64,000 nt of DNA from Mucilaginibacter galii. GTDB lineage: Bacteria > Bacteroidota > Bacteroidia > Sphingobacteriales > Sphingobacteriaceae. The notes below the pieces were generated by a model that was not told the DNA's origin, did not search any database, and saw nothing but the letters and a program-made list of their open reading frames with translations. The translations under genes were made by a program, and so were the position numbers. Positions 26,758 to 36,542 of this stretch are shown here, one piece after another; the stretch's first letter is position 1, and every line of letters begins with the position of its first letter. The stretch is from NCBI RefSeq assembly GCF_014635825.1, contig NZ_BMDO01000011.1, positions 92,220 to 156,219 of the forward strand. Direction: 5' to 3'.

Positions 26758-28920
26758 TTATTTTTTAACAGGTGCTATACCCGTTAAAGTTGGTTTTACC
26801 TGCTTAATGCTGCCATCCGGGTTAAACTCAAGCTTATCAATACAAACCTCACGGTTATACCCTGCCGATTCGCCCATTTTTATACCATTTGGATAAGTGA
26901 ACCGATGGTAAACAATGTACCATTCATCTTTACCCAGAACCTGGATTACCGAGTTATGACCGGTTGCATAAATACCAGCGCCGGCATCCTGGGTTATTAC
27001 GATATTATTGGTAGGAATGGTAATTGGCCCGGTAGGCGATGTGGATGTACCATAACGCACCTTGTAGTTAGGGCTGCGGGTATCATCTTCCGACCACATG
27101 AAGTAATAGGTTCCGTTCCGGTAAATGACGTAGCATCCCTCCCTGAAAGTATTATCGGGGGTAATAATTTTAGTGGTGCCCGGCTTTAACGAAATCATAT
27201 CGTCGTTAAGTTCGGCAACAGCCATATAACCGTTTCCCCAGTAAATATAGCTTTTGCCGGTTTTTGGATCGGTAAACACGGCCGGATCTATTTGCTGACC
27301 GCCTTTTGTACCTTCCGGACGTTTATCTATCAGCGGCTGTCCCGAATCTGTAAACGGACCTACAGGATCATTGGCTACGGCAACCCCTATTTTTTGTGCT
27401 GCACAGTAATAGTAGAAATATTTATACTGGCCGTTAACCAGCTTCTCGGCTATGGTTGGTGCCCAGGCATTCTTTTTGGCCCAGCTTACATCTTTAGCCA
27501 GGTCAAGTATCACGCCTTCGTCTTTCCAGTTCACCAAATCGGTTGATGAAAAGGTTTTAAAATATGTGCCCGACCAACCGGTAAAGCCATCGCTGGTTGG
27601 GTAGATATAGTATTTACCTGTCTTTTTAGAATATAGAATTTCAGGATCGGCAAAGTAGCCGTCCAATACCGGGTTGTGGTATTCTTTAACCGTTACTGCG
27701 TATGTTACAGGTGCATGGCTTTTAATGTTTATAGTGTATTTTACTGCGCCTTTAGTAAAGTTTTGCGCTGCTTTAGGTGCAATTACAACGCCGGGCAATC
27801 CTATAAACTCCGGGTCGAACTTGCTTATAACCGTACCTGGTTTAACAGGAAGCATCAGTGTTTTCAATACCGTATCCAATACGATGTTGCGTTTCTTAAC
27901 TGCTGGCGATTGTACGGACTCCATAACTTCCTCGGCTGTTCCCCATTTGCTGAGCAAGGCCTCTTCCTCTTTTGATGTAATAGGCAACACCGTTCCGTGG
28001 CGGGGGTGAAAGTTCATGCTGACCTCATCATCTACCACAGTAAAATTTTCCAGGTCGGCAGTCTTGGTAAACTGGTATTTACCTTTGGTGTATAAATCAT
28101 ACATCAATATATAGCCTTTGCCATTGTTGAGCTTAAATACACCGGCACCTTCAACAGGGTTAGTGGTTTGCTGTACATACTTATCCTTTAGCACGTAACC
28201 TTCGGTTAACTGATCAGATACGGCTATTTTAATGCCAGCACCCGATCCTTCGGTTTTAAAGAAAAGGTAATACTTGCCATCTTTAGCAACAATGTCGCCA
28301 TCAATAGTGGCGCCGTTGCCGGGGTTGAAATAAAGCTGTTTGGGCTCTGATGAAAACCCGGTAAAGTCTTTATTGGCATAGGCATAGTAGATTTTATCAG
28401 GTTCGGAGCCTGCACGCATCGACCAGTAGAGCATGTACTTACCTGCCTTAGTGTCGTATATAGTTTGAGGAGCCCAAACCCGGTTAACCGCGGCAAATTG
28501 CGGAAAGGTTTGTGGTATATTAATTTTGCTCGAATTCCAGTGAATTAAGTCATTCGATTTAAGCAGCACCATTCCCCTGTTCGAGTCCCATCCTTTGGCA
28601 GATACCATATCGGTAGCAACCATGTAAAAGCTTTTGCCATCGGCACCACGTAATATGTGCGGATCGCGCACACCACCGGTTGCGCTGATGCTTGCCGACG
28701 AAATAACGGGTTTATCATTATTAAGCGCTCTGAATCGGTATCCATCTGTACTCAATGCGAAATGAATGGCCTCTTCGTCCTTGCTGTTCCCGGTGAAATA
28801 GGTAAACAGGTAGGCGCTGTTTTTTTGTGTTGCCTTACTGTTTTGAGCCGTGGCATTAAAGCCCGTTGAAACCAGCCACAGCAAAGCAGCTTTTAGCACT
28901 ATTTTTTTATTCATGACCAT
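26758..28920 (-). CDS. Two-domain GH43 glycosidase, secreted
   Basis: 720 residues, signal peptide MNKKIVLKAALLWLVSTGFN. Two five-bladed propellers: the first (about 32-320) has GGVRDPHILRGADGKSFYMV and RVWAPQTIYDTKAGKYMLYW, and the second (about 420-715) has YFADPEILYSKKTGKYYIYP with the Asp base, NAWAPTIAEKLVNGQYKYF, and FREGCYVIYRNGTYYFMWSE with the likely general acid Glu. GH43 enzymes are arabinofuranosidases, xylosidases or exo-beta-1,3-galactanases. The N-terminal unit may be a second catalytic or a binding domain. With GH30 and GH2 neighbours this fits trimming of arabinogalactan side chains (inference). Confidence 0.88.
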   Translation of the reverse strand: MVMNKKIVLKAALLWLVSTGFNATAQNSKATQKNSAYLFTYFTGNSKDEEAIHFALSTDGYRFRALNNDKPVISSASISATGGVRDPHILRGADGKSFYMVATDMVSAKGWDSNRGMVLLKSNDLIHWNSSKINIPQTFPQFAAVNRVWAPQTIYDTKAGKYMLYWSMRAGSEPDKIYYAYANKDFTGFSSEPKQLYFNPGNGATIDGDIVAKDGKYYLFFKTEGSGAGIKIAVSDQLTEGYVLKDKYVQQTTNPVEGAGVFKLNNGKGYILMYDLYTKGKYQFTKTADLENFTVVDDEVSMNFHPRHGTVLPITSKEEEALLSKWGTAEEVMESVQSPAVKKRNIVLDTVLKTLMLPVKPGTVISKFDPEFIGLPGVVIAPKAAQNFTKGAVKYTINIKSHAPVTYAVTVKEYHNPVLDGYFADPEILYSKKTGKYYIYPTSDGFTGWSGTYFKTFSSTDLVNWKDEGVILDLAKDVSWAKKNAWAPTIAEKLVNGQYKYFYYYCAAQKIGVAVANDPVGPFTDSGQPLIDKRPEGTKGGQQIDPAVFTDPKTGKSYIYWGNGYMAVAELNDDMISLKPGTTKIITPDNTFREGCYVIYRNGTYYFMWSEDDTRSPNYKVRYGTSTSPTGPITIPTNNIVITQDAGAGIYATGHNSVIQVLGKDEWYIVYHRFTYPNGIKMGESAGYNREVCIDKLEFNPDGSIKQVKPTLTGIAPVKK

Positions 28921-28944
28921 TACTTGTGTTGTAGCATTTGCAGC

Positions 28945-30528
28945 TTAATTTAAAACAATTGTAGTTACCGAACGGGGCAGCAAGCTAATAGCACCGCTAA
29001 ATTTTTGCTCGGCACATGGTTTTAAGTTATCGTTTACATTGGCTGTGGTAACATAGGTACGATATTTTTTAACCGTTTTAAAATTTTTCAGTTCGGGGCT
29101 TATGTTCCTTGCCTCGTTCGTATAGTTAATTACCACCATTACCAGTTTGTCGTTACCGCCGGTAAAGGCAGCCACCATCACATCCTGCGCTACTTTAACA
29201 GGGCTAAGCCCATCGTTGCGGCTGGTGTTTATGCGTTTCATGCCCGGGCGTACAAACAGGCTGTAGTTGCCCATGGCCCACAGGTTTTTGGTGATGGTAA
29301 AACTGCCATCGGTATACTGCTCGTTGGCAGGTTTTAGGGCAAGCAGGTAATAACGGGTATCCCACTCTGCACTACCTGGTTCCCAGGCATTCCATAACTG
29401 CCAGGCGGCGGCATTACCTACGGTAATATCTTGATTGATCATTTTTGCTAAAAACAGGGCACAATCCATTTGGCTGCGCTTTTCCTTGGAGCCCTCACGA
29501 AAGCCATCGCCCAGCATAGAATACTCCGACTGCCAGTATTCAATACCATATTTACTAACCGAATCGGCCAGGTGCTGACGTACGGCAACAATACTGCTAT
29601 CGCCCGAATCGGTAAAGTAGCTATGGCCGGCTATAAAGCGCGGCACGTGTTTTAATTTATTGAAGCTGTAACGGCTGGTATCGGTATAAAACTGCTGTAT
29701 TTGGCTTGATGCCGACGATTTACCGCCGTACAGGTAAGTAAGCATACCCGCCTCGGTAGTTAATATTTGAGAACTAAGCTTCTTTTTTTCGAGCGAAGCA
29801 TCTACCGCGGAGATTACCTTATGAATATCTGCATTACTCCAGGGGCTGCCTTCCTGGCTGGCCTGGCCGGGTTTGTTTGACCAATCCCACTGCGGCTCAT
29901 TAACCGGACTAACATAATTAAAATGCAAGCCCTCTTTATCGAAGTGTTTGATTACTTCTGTTAAAAAATCGGCGTAGGCTTCGTATTTGTCGGGTTTTAA
30001 ATTAGCCTTATAGTCTTTGACCGTTTTAAAGCCACGCCCGTTTTGGTTGAATTGCACCGGGGGTGTATTGGAGAAAGCAATTAAGTTTTCAACGCCGTAG
30101 GCCTTTGCTTTACGCAAAAACCACTGATAACCGGCCTGCTTGTTCCAATCATAAGTACCATCGGGGGCCAAAAAACACTCAACGCGCTTACGAAAGTCCT
30201 TTATTCCGCTGCTGTCGCCTTGCTCTGCAGTACCTCCGCCAATGTTAAACCGCCAAGCCGAGAGGCCTATACCCTTAGGGCTACCATCGGCTGCCCTTGC
30301 CTTACTAAAAAGCAGTTCGGCCATTTTCTCGCGCTTTTCAACAGGCCAGTATTTACCTATCCCTTCAGAAAACCAGCAACCCGATGCGCCAAAGTTGTGC
30401 ATGGTTTGCGCCGTATTCTTGGCATCTACCGTAATAACCAGCGTATTGCCCTTTTTATTTTGCCCGCTTGAGTATAATGATAAAAGCAGTAATGCAGAGA
30501 GCGATAAGTATGATTTAAATATTTTCAT
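28945..30528 (-). CDS. GH30 glycoside hydrolase, probable endo-beta-1,6-galactanase type
   Basis: 527 residues with a signal peptide ending near LYSSGQ. Clan A TIM barrel plus side beta domain. The acid/base is E211 in YVSPVNEPQWDW and the nucleophile E335 in YWQSEYSMLG. The N-terminal MHNFGASGCWFSEGIGKYWP and the strand WRFNIGGGTAEQGD match the GH30 branch that holds fungal and bacterial endo-beta-1,6-galactanases, rather than the glucosylceramidase or xylanase branches. First enzyme after susD, separated by a hairpin; 24 bases before the GH43 gene. A beta-1,6-galactanase is the diagnostic enzyme for type II arabinogalactan; the subfamily call is from memory of motifs, not a search. Confidence 0.82.
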   Translation of the reverse strand: MKIFKSYLSLSALLLLSLYSSGQNKKGNTLVITVDAKNTAQTMHNFGASGCWFSEGIGKYWPVEKREKMAELLFSKARAADGSPKGIGLSAWRFNIGGGTAEQGDSSGIKDFRKRVECFLAPDGTYDWNKQAGYQWFLRKAKAYGVENLIAFSNTPPVQFNQNGRGFKTVKDYKANLKPDKYEAYADFLTEVIKHFDKEGLHFNYVSPVNEPQWDWSNKPGQASQEGSPWSNADIHKVISAVDASLEKKKLSSQILTTEAGMLTYLYGGKSSASSQIQQFYTDTSRYSFNKLKHVPRFIAGHSYFTDSGDSSIVAVRQHLADSVSKYGIEYWQSEYSMLGDGFREGSKEKRSQMDCALFLAKMINQDITVGNAAAWQLWNAWEPGSAEWDTRYYLLALKPANEQYTDGSFTITKNLWAMGNYSLFVRPGMKRINTSRNDGLSPVKVAQDVMVAAFTGGNDKLVMVVINYTNEARNISPELKNFKTVKKYRTYVTTANVNDNLKPCAEQKFSGAISLLPRSVTTIVLN

Positions 30529-30580
30529 TTTTGAAGCTTGACCTTATGATTTTGCAATTAAGGATTTCTTTTTCACAAAA

Positions 30581-30612
30581 CAAGCTGCCGGAACTTGCTT
30601 CCGGACAGCTTG
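30581..30612 (-). terminator. Hairpin between susD and GH30 (terminator or attenuator)
   Basis: CAAGCTGCCGGAA (30581-30593) pairs with TTCCGGACAGCTTG (30599-30612) with one bulged base. On the minus strand it is followed by TTTTGTGAAAAAG. It lies 38 bases after the susD stop and 53 before the GH30 start. It would lower enzyme transcription relative to susCD or stabilise the susCD message. Confidence 0.65.
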
Positions 30613-30649
30613 TACTAATTAAACTCAAAAAAACAATTCGTTTACTATG

Positions 30650-32632
30650 TTATTGAGGTGTTCCGCCACTTACCGATGGCCACCCCGGATTTTGATAAAT
30701 AGGTGAACTGCTTGCACTACCATCGGTAGAAGTTATCACAAAATGCTGTGCAGCTATGGGATTCAAGTAATGCGCCATTATCCACTTTGCACCATTGTAT
30801 GATAACGAACTGCTTCTGATTTCATTTGGCCGTAAGTATAAGCTTAATGCAGGATCGGATACGGTTGCTTTTGCATCGTTAGCGCCATAAATAATTTGAT
30901 CGGCTTTGTACCAGGATTTCATTGGTCCCCATAACTTGAAGCCTTCAAAATGGTAAGGCTGAGAAATCACCTGATCCATAGCTCTCCAACGGGTTAAATC
31001 CATAAAGCGTAAGCCTTCGGCCATCATTTCACATCTGCGCTCACGTCTGATATTATACAGTGTTGGCGATATTAAATTTCCGCCGGAGTAAGCGCCCATG
31101 TCTAAAGTTTCTTTAGACATGTCGGTTGCTGCAATAGTTTTCTGAAAATCGGGGTCAACCTTAGCACGGGTTCTGATTTGTCTCCAATAGTTAGATGCCG
31201 TACCATCAATAGCTCCGGTAAGTTCGTAGCTTGCTTCAATATAATTCAAGTAAGCCTCGGTTGCCCTAAAAATAATTGAACCAGTATAAGCCTGACCATT
31301 ACGAGATTGTGAGCCATCATAATTAAGTCCTTTGCGGATAGCATAGCCTGTAGAGTACTTTTGCTCATAGCTGGACAGGTAAATGTATGGAATTGGTTCC
31401 ACCGGTGTTTCATGATCTCCCGTTCCAATATTGATCAACGAGTTCTTTTGTCCTGGCTCTTTCAAAAACAAGTTCAACCTGCCATCGCGGCCGCTTCTTA
31501 CATCAGCAATATAATCATCACCCTTGTAACCGCTACCGGCAGCATAAATAGGCAGGCCATTGGCCATCACATAGCTTTCTACTAAGCTGCGCGTTAATCC
31601 TACCGCATAATTACCAAGTTGAGCATAAACAGGAACATTGTGTGTTACGATGGCCGGTGCATACTGACGCCATAACAGTACTTCGCTGTAACCCGACATA
31701 TCCAATGCGCTAAACATATTGAAATACGGGTTTTGATTGCTGGGCGATTCGATGATACCCGTATTGTTAACCAAGGCTACATTATCGGCCACTTCTTTTG
31801 CGGCGTTCATAGATGCAGTAAGGAAAAATTGCACCTCATTATCAATACTACCCGAGGGGAACTGATAGTTAGCATTGTAAGACTTCGATTTTCCGGGCCA
31901 GTTGTTACCGTTTGGAACAAACGCTGTTCCTTTAAAGTACTTTAACCATGTACCTTCAAAGAGGCCAACTCTCGACTTCAGCAACTGCGCACACTGACGA
32001 GAGATCCGGTTTTTATTACCCACAGAGCCAGATTGCAGCAGGGTAACAGCAGAGTCTAAATCAGATAAAATGAACCTGGCTACCTCGTTACGTGGCCGCC
32101 TTTCACTCGCTTTGGTTAAAATAGTCAGGTCATCAGGAAATGCTGTTCTGATGATGGGAAAATCTCCAAGTGCCTGTAACTTACTAAAATACTCGTAAGC
32201 CCTTAAAAAGTAGATCTCCCCTACGTACTGGTTAATATTAGTGGTACTGCCTGTAATACCACCTGTACGCAATTTAGGCAAAACCTGGTCTAAAAAGTAA
32301 TTGAGCTGCCTGATGTTGCTAAAGCTCCAGGCCCCACCATCAGCATCTACCCGCCATTGGCCGGGAATAAAGCGGCTGCTAAGATCGGGGGTTGCCATAT
32401 TATCGGTATTGGCATCAATACCGAATGTACCAAAATTCCAGTTTTGGTGAGATGGCAATATAGCGTTATAACGTGCAATAGAATAGGCCCCAAGCTGCGA
32501 CTCTTCGGTAAAAAACTTCTCCGGAATAATTTGGGAAGTAGGCGACTGATCAAGTTGCTTCTTACACGCAGTAGAAAATATAGTGATGCTTACTAATAAG
32601 CATGCTATTTGACGAATGGAAATAAATTTCAT
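30650..32632 (-). CDS. SusD-like outer-membrane glycan-binding lipoprotein
   Basis: 660 residues with a lipoprotein signal (LVSITIFSTACKKQ; Cys23 as lipidation site). The SusD fold is seen in the N-terminal TPR-like part (YIARYNAILPS..., YVGEIYFLRAYEYFSKLQAL, a hallmark of the family, with LGDFPIIRTAF) and the C-terminal RagB/SusD region (FRATEAYLNYIEASYE, IRRERRCEMMAEGLRFMDLTRW). It caps the SusC pore and captures oligosaccharide. It is only 11 bases behind susC. Longer than the usual 500-600 residues. Confidence 0.96.
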   Translation of the reverse strand: MKFISIRQIACLLVSITIFSTACKKQLDQSPTSQIIPEKFFTEESQLGAYSIARYNAILPSHQNWNFGTFGIDANTDNMATPDLSSRFIPGQWRVDADGGAWSFSNIRQLNYFLDQVLPKLRTGGITGSTTNINQYVGEIYFLRAYEYFSKLQALGDFPIIRTAFPDDLTILTKASERRPRNEVARFILSDLDSAVTLLQSGSVGNKNRISRQCAQLLKSRVGLFEGTWLKYFKGTAFVPNGNNWPGKSKSYNANYQFPSGSIDNEVQFFLTASMNAAKEVADNVALVNNTGIIESPSNQNPYFNMFSALDMSGYSEVLLWRQYAPAIVTHNVPVYAQLGNYAVGLTRSLVESYVMANGLPIYAAGSGYKGDDYIADVRSGRDGRLNLFLKEPGQKNSLINIGTGDHETPVEPIPYIYLSSYEQKYSTGYAIRKGLNYDGSQSRNGQAYTGSIIFRATEAYLNYIEASYELTGAIDGTASNYWRQIRTRAKVDPDFQKTIAATDMSKETLDMGAYSGGNLISPTLYNIRRERRCEMMAEGLRFMDLTRWRAMDQVISQPYHFEGFKLWGPMKSWYKADQIIYGANDAKATVSDPALSLYLRPNEIRSSSLSYNGAKWIMAHYLNPIAAQHFVITSTDGSASSSPIYQNPGWPSVSGGTPQ

Positions 32633-32643
32633 TTTGAAATATT

Positions 32644-35600
32644 TTAAAAGGTAGCACTTAAACCAACTGAAATTACTCGTGAAAGCGGGTAAGGACTTCC
32701 CTGACCATATTCTAAAGTTTCAGGATCAAACATTTTGGCAAGTTTGGTCCAGGTTACCAGGTTTTCTCCCGAGGCAAACAGGCGCAGTTTAGAAATACCT
32801 GCCCGCTTAGAAAGAGACAATGGCAATGAATATCCTAATTGCAGATTTTTTAGCCTTACATAAGCTGCATTTTGCAGATAACGGCTTTGTACCTGGTGAT
32901 TTTTATTAGTCCCGAAGGTTGGTCGCGGATAATAACTATCAAGATTTTGGCCCAAAGGGCTATTAGCATCGGCTCTAAAGTAATCGGTATGCTGATCAAA
33001 GCCGGTTGACCACCAGATAACATCGGTAGCACCCCAAAACAGGTAACTGTCGGTCCAGTAATCTCTTTTTAAAACTCCCTGAAAGAATGCCCTGAAGTCA
33101 AAGCCTTTATAATCTAAGTTAATGTCTAAACCAACACGGTAACGCGGTGTGTTATTACCAATAATATGAACATCACCAGGGTTACTCTCGGTAGAGCTTC
33201 CATAATCCAGCTTGCCATCCTTATTATAATCGGCATACATGATATCACCAGCCGACCACTGCCCGCCTCCGGGAATAACCGATTGGCCGTTACTTAACGT
33301 TGCTAAGTGTGCATTCATTTCGGCTTGGGTTTGCGCAATGCCGACTGTTGAGAATCCCCATATTTCTCCAAGTTTCTGACCTGTTCGGTAGGTATTTAAC
33401 GCGCCGTTAGGGTTAGGGTAACGGGTTACTGTTGCCTGTGCATCAGATAATAAGAACTTCACTCCATAGCCAAGTCCACCTTTCAGGCGATCATTCCAAG
33501 CTATTTCAAGTTCATAACCAACCGATTTAAGATCGGTGTTGTTTGTTGGTGGCACCCCTGTACCTAACGTTGCAGGTAGCTGCAAGGCAGGGCCTACCAT
33601 GTTCAGGGTTTTTCGTGTAAACCAATCGAAAGAGCCTGATAGTTTGTTGTTAAAGAATCCAAAATCCAATCCTATGTTATAACTTTTAATTGTTTCCCAG
33701 GTAAGGCCGGTGCTAATTAAGTTTGGAGCGCTGGCGGTACTTGGTTGCAACCCGTTAACAAGCCACGAGCCGTTTGCTGCACCATAAGGAATGGTTGAAT
33801 AGGTAGGGTACCAGTCATTGGTATTTTGGTTACCTAAGTTACCGTATGATCCCCTGATTTTGAAGTTGCTTACCGTATTGTTTAAGCTCTTCCAGAAATC
33901 TTCTCTCGAAATATTCCAACCTGCAGATACAGAAGGGAACCAGCCCCAGCGTTTTTCAGAACGGAAGCGTGAAGACGCATCGTAACGTAAATTACCTTCT
34001 AACAGGTATTTACCTTCATAATCATAATTCAGACGGCTAAAAAAGCCTGCCGTTGCCCATTGCTGGTACTGACCGGAAACAGACGGTGCTACCGGTTTTC
34101 CGTCGGGATCAAGCCCCGAAGTGATATTTAATACAGGAAGGTCGGCAACGATTATGCCGTTACGCAGAGCGCTTAAATCTCTGTATTTAGTCATCTCGGT
34201 TTGATAACCTAACAGTGCTTTTAAATTATGTTTACCATAACTCTTGCTGTACTCTGAATAGATATTGGCATTAAAGTAATTTTCTTTAAAAGCGTATTCG
34301 TATACATTAGATCCTCTGCCATATACGTAGGCCGTACCGTTTACATCATGGTTATAGGTTTTCTGAACATCATAGTGCCTAAAATCGTTACGGATACGGT
34401 AGTTAAATTCACCAAACGTACGCCAGCCTTTAATGGGCTCCAACACTAATTGCAGTTGATGATAGGTCCAGTCTTTTGTGGTTTTATCATTACCGCCTTC
34501 TGCCAAACCTAAGGCCGGAGAAGGTGAACTATATAAAAACCCGTTAGGATCATAAAGCGGTAAAGTTGGCCATCCCTGGCGCCCAAGGTCATTATATAAA
34601 CCATCAGTCATTGCTGAAGGACGGTTAAGCTCTTCGCGTAAAAAACGGGTAGAATAATTAATGTCTAAATACTTGCTGATCTTGTTATTGATCTTGGCAG
34701 TAATGCCATACCTGTTATAACCATCGGTATTAAATTGCATCAAGCCCGACTGGTTCAAATAGTTACCTGATACATAATAAGTGGTTTTTTCTGTACCACC
34801 AGATAAGCTCATGTTGTGTTCCTGAGCAAACGAATGTTTCTTGTAAATAGTTCTATACCAGTCAATATTATCGTTACCGTTGGCATATCCATCTGCCCAA
34901 AATTGCTTATTACTTGGGTTAGGAATGATGGTTGATGTAATGCGGCCGGCTTGATAATCTTGTATACGCTGTAATTGCTCCGGTCCGAAAAAAGCACCAC
35001 TGCCGCCATTTAGGCTTGCATCGTTAAAGTACAAAGCAAACGTGTAAGAATCCATCATTTTGGGTCTTACCACCGGGCTGGTGAATCGAAAGCTATTATT
35101 GTAATTTACCTGCACCTGGCCGGTTTTACCTCTTTTAGTGGTCACTAAAATTACCCCGAATGCAGCCCTTGAGCCGTAAATGGATGATGTTGAAGCATCT
35201 TTCAATACAGAGACACTTTCAATATCCTGCGGGTTTAAGGCATTCAGGTTACCCTCCATACCGTCAACCAATATAAGTGGCGCTGCAGAGGCCGAAGTAC
35301 TGATACTGCCCGTTCCGCGGATGTTTATAGATGGAGAACTTTCTAAAGAACCATTGTTTTGTGCAATGTTTAATCCCGGAACCAAACCCTGTAACGCCTG
35401 GCTTACGTTTTGTACGGGGCGGTTCGCCAGATCTTTAGCCGTTACGGTTGACACCGCACCTGTAAGGTTTACTCTTTTTTGTTTACCAAAGCCCACAACC
35501 ACCACCTCATTAAGGGAGTTGTCTTTAGAACTTAGGGTTACAGTAATGTTATAATCGCCGTTTTCCGAAGGTTTTAGCGTGCCCAGGCTAATTGTTTTAG

Positions 35601-35862
35601 GGTCGTAACCAACATAAGTAAACCTAAGGCTCGAGTTGGGCGTAACCCGTAACTGAAAGGCACCGGTAGCATCGGTTAGAGTGCCTTGTTCGGTGTCTGC
35701 AGCACGAACGCTAACGCCAATCAGGGTACCCAAGGTGTCTTTCACTATTCCGCGAACTGTAATTTGCTGCGCATGGGCATTTGTAAACGATAATACAATA
35801 AACGACATACAGAGGAGTATCCATTTGCCTTTATCAGATAAGTAATGTAAAGTTAATTTCAT
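32644..35862 (-). CDS. SusC-like TonB-dependent outer-membrane receptor
   Basis: 1072 residues, complete. A signal peptide (about 1-31, ending NAHAQ) is followed by a carboxypeptidase-regulatory-like domain (VRGIVKDTLGTLIGVSVRAA), then a plug with NEVVVVGFGKQKRVNLTGAV and SVLKDASTSSIYGSRAAFGV, then a 22-strand barrel ending in aromatic-rich SRVISVGLSATF. It is the first gene of the 36-18 kb locus and pairs with susD. No HTCS, ECF sigma or anti-sigma gene sits next to it, so its regulator must be elsewhere. Confidence 0.97.
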   Translation of the reverse strand: MKLTLHYLSDKGKWILLCMSFIVLSFTNAHAQQITVRGIVKDTLGTLIGVSVRAADTEQGTLTDATGAFQLRVTPNSSLRFTYVGYDPKTISLGTLKPSENGDYNITVTLSSKDNSLNEVVVVGFGKQKRVNLTGAVSTVTAKDLANRPVQNVSQALQGLVPGLNIAQNNGSLESSPSINIRGTGSISTSASAAPLILVDGMEGNLNALNPQDIESVSVLKDASTSSIYGSRAAFGVILVTTKRGKTGQVQVNYNNSFRFTSPVVRPKMMDSYTFALYFNDASLNGGSGAFFGPEQLQRIQDYQAGRITSTIIPNPSNKQFWADGYANGNDNIDWYRTIYKKHSFAQEHNMSLSGGTEKTTYYVSGNYLNQSGLMQFNTDGYNRYGITAKINNKISKYLDINYSTRFLREELNRPSAMTDGLYNDLGRQGWPTLPLYDPNGFLYSSPSPALGLAEGGNDKTTKDWTYHQLQLVLEPIKGWRTFGEFNYRIRNDFRHYDVQKTYNHDVNGTAYVYGRGSNVYEYAFKENYFNANIYSEYSKSYGKHNLKALLGYQTEMTKYRDLSALRNGIIVADLPVLNITSGLDPDGKPVAPSVSGQYQQWATAGFFSRLNYDYEGKYLLEGNLRYDASSRFRSEKRWGWFPSVSAGWNISREDFWKSLNNTVSNFKIRGSYGNLGNQNTNDWYPTYSTIPYGAANGSWLVNGLQPSTASAPNLISTGLTWETIKSYNIGLDFGFFNNKLSGSFDWFTRKTLNMVGPALQLPATLGTGVPPTNNTDLKSVGYELEIAWNDRLKGGLGYGVKFLLSDAQATVTRYPNPNGALNTYRTGQKLGEIWGFSTVGIAQTQAEMNAHLATLSNGQSVIPGGGQWSAGDIMYADYNKDGKLDYGSSTESNPGDVHIIGNNTPRYRVGLDINLDYKGFDFRAFFQGVLKRDYWTDSYLFWGATDVIWWSTGFDQHTDYFRADANSPLGQNLDSYYPRPTFGTNKNHQVQSRYLQNAAYVRLKNLQLGYSLPLSLSKRAGISKLRLFASGENLVTWTKLAKMFDPETLEYGQGSPYPLSRVISVGLSATF

Positions 35863-36399
35863 GTAAATTAATTAGTAGATTTTTCCGTAATAGTGGTTAA
35901 TCATTAAATTGGGGGAGAGTTGAACAACTTGAAAAAGAACCAAGGAGCATCAACCTTATAAAAAGAATTTAATGCTAAGTTGGCTTTAAAGGTATTTGCA
36001 TGGGCTTATGGGGGTTAGCGCAATAATTTATTACGTAAGCCCAATTTGTAATAATTTACACCAGCTTTTTAATCGGATATTGACGAATGTTTTCCTTAAA
36101 TTACCCTATAAGCAACACACTTCAAGACAAGGAAATGCTAATAAGCCCATCTAAGTTGCTAAATCGAACTAAATTATTTTTTAGACTTATTGCTAATTAA
36201 TTAAAAAGTAATAACCACAAGAAGACTAATGAGTTATACTATAAAAGACATCTACCTTAACCAGCTAAATATGGCTTGATACTTAATATTTAGAAATATC
36301 TTAAGCCAGCCTGTAACATGGAATATTGTGGCTAACAGTTGCTGAACATTTGCGGAAGTTTATAGGGTACAATACGATATGGCAATGGGGCTAAAAACA
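35863..36399. promoter_or_regulatory. Leader/promoter region of the susCD locus
   Basis: More than 500 bases with no supportable ORF, AT-rich towards 36100-36300. It should hold the promoter of the minus-strand susC operon. I could not identify a convincing TTTG/TAnnTTTG pair or a repeat. Confidence 0.4.
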
Positions 36400-36431
36400 A
36401 AAAGCCTTCCAGTTTTCACTGAAAGGCTTTT
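36400..36431 (-). terminator. Terminator behind the putative clan CE gene
   Basis: Arms AAAAGCCTTCCAGT (36400-36413) and ACTGAAAGGCTTTT (36418-36431), one mismatch, loop TTTC (GAAA on the minus strand). It is followed on the minus strand by TTGTTTTTAG and lies 110 bases after the stop at 36543. Confidence 0.85.
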
Positions 36432-36542
36432 GTATGCTCTTTTGACCGGGCTCGCGCCTGTTTGCTTGAAGAGTACTCTTTCTTAGATCTTCTATAAAAT
36501 AGTTCACGAATTTCCCTTTCGGGCTATTGTATCGGTAGTAAT

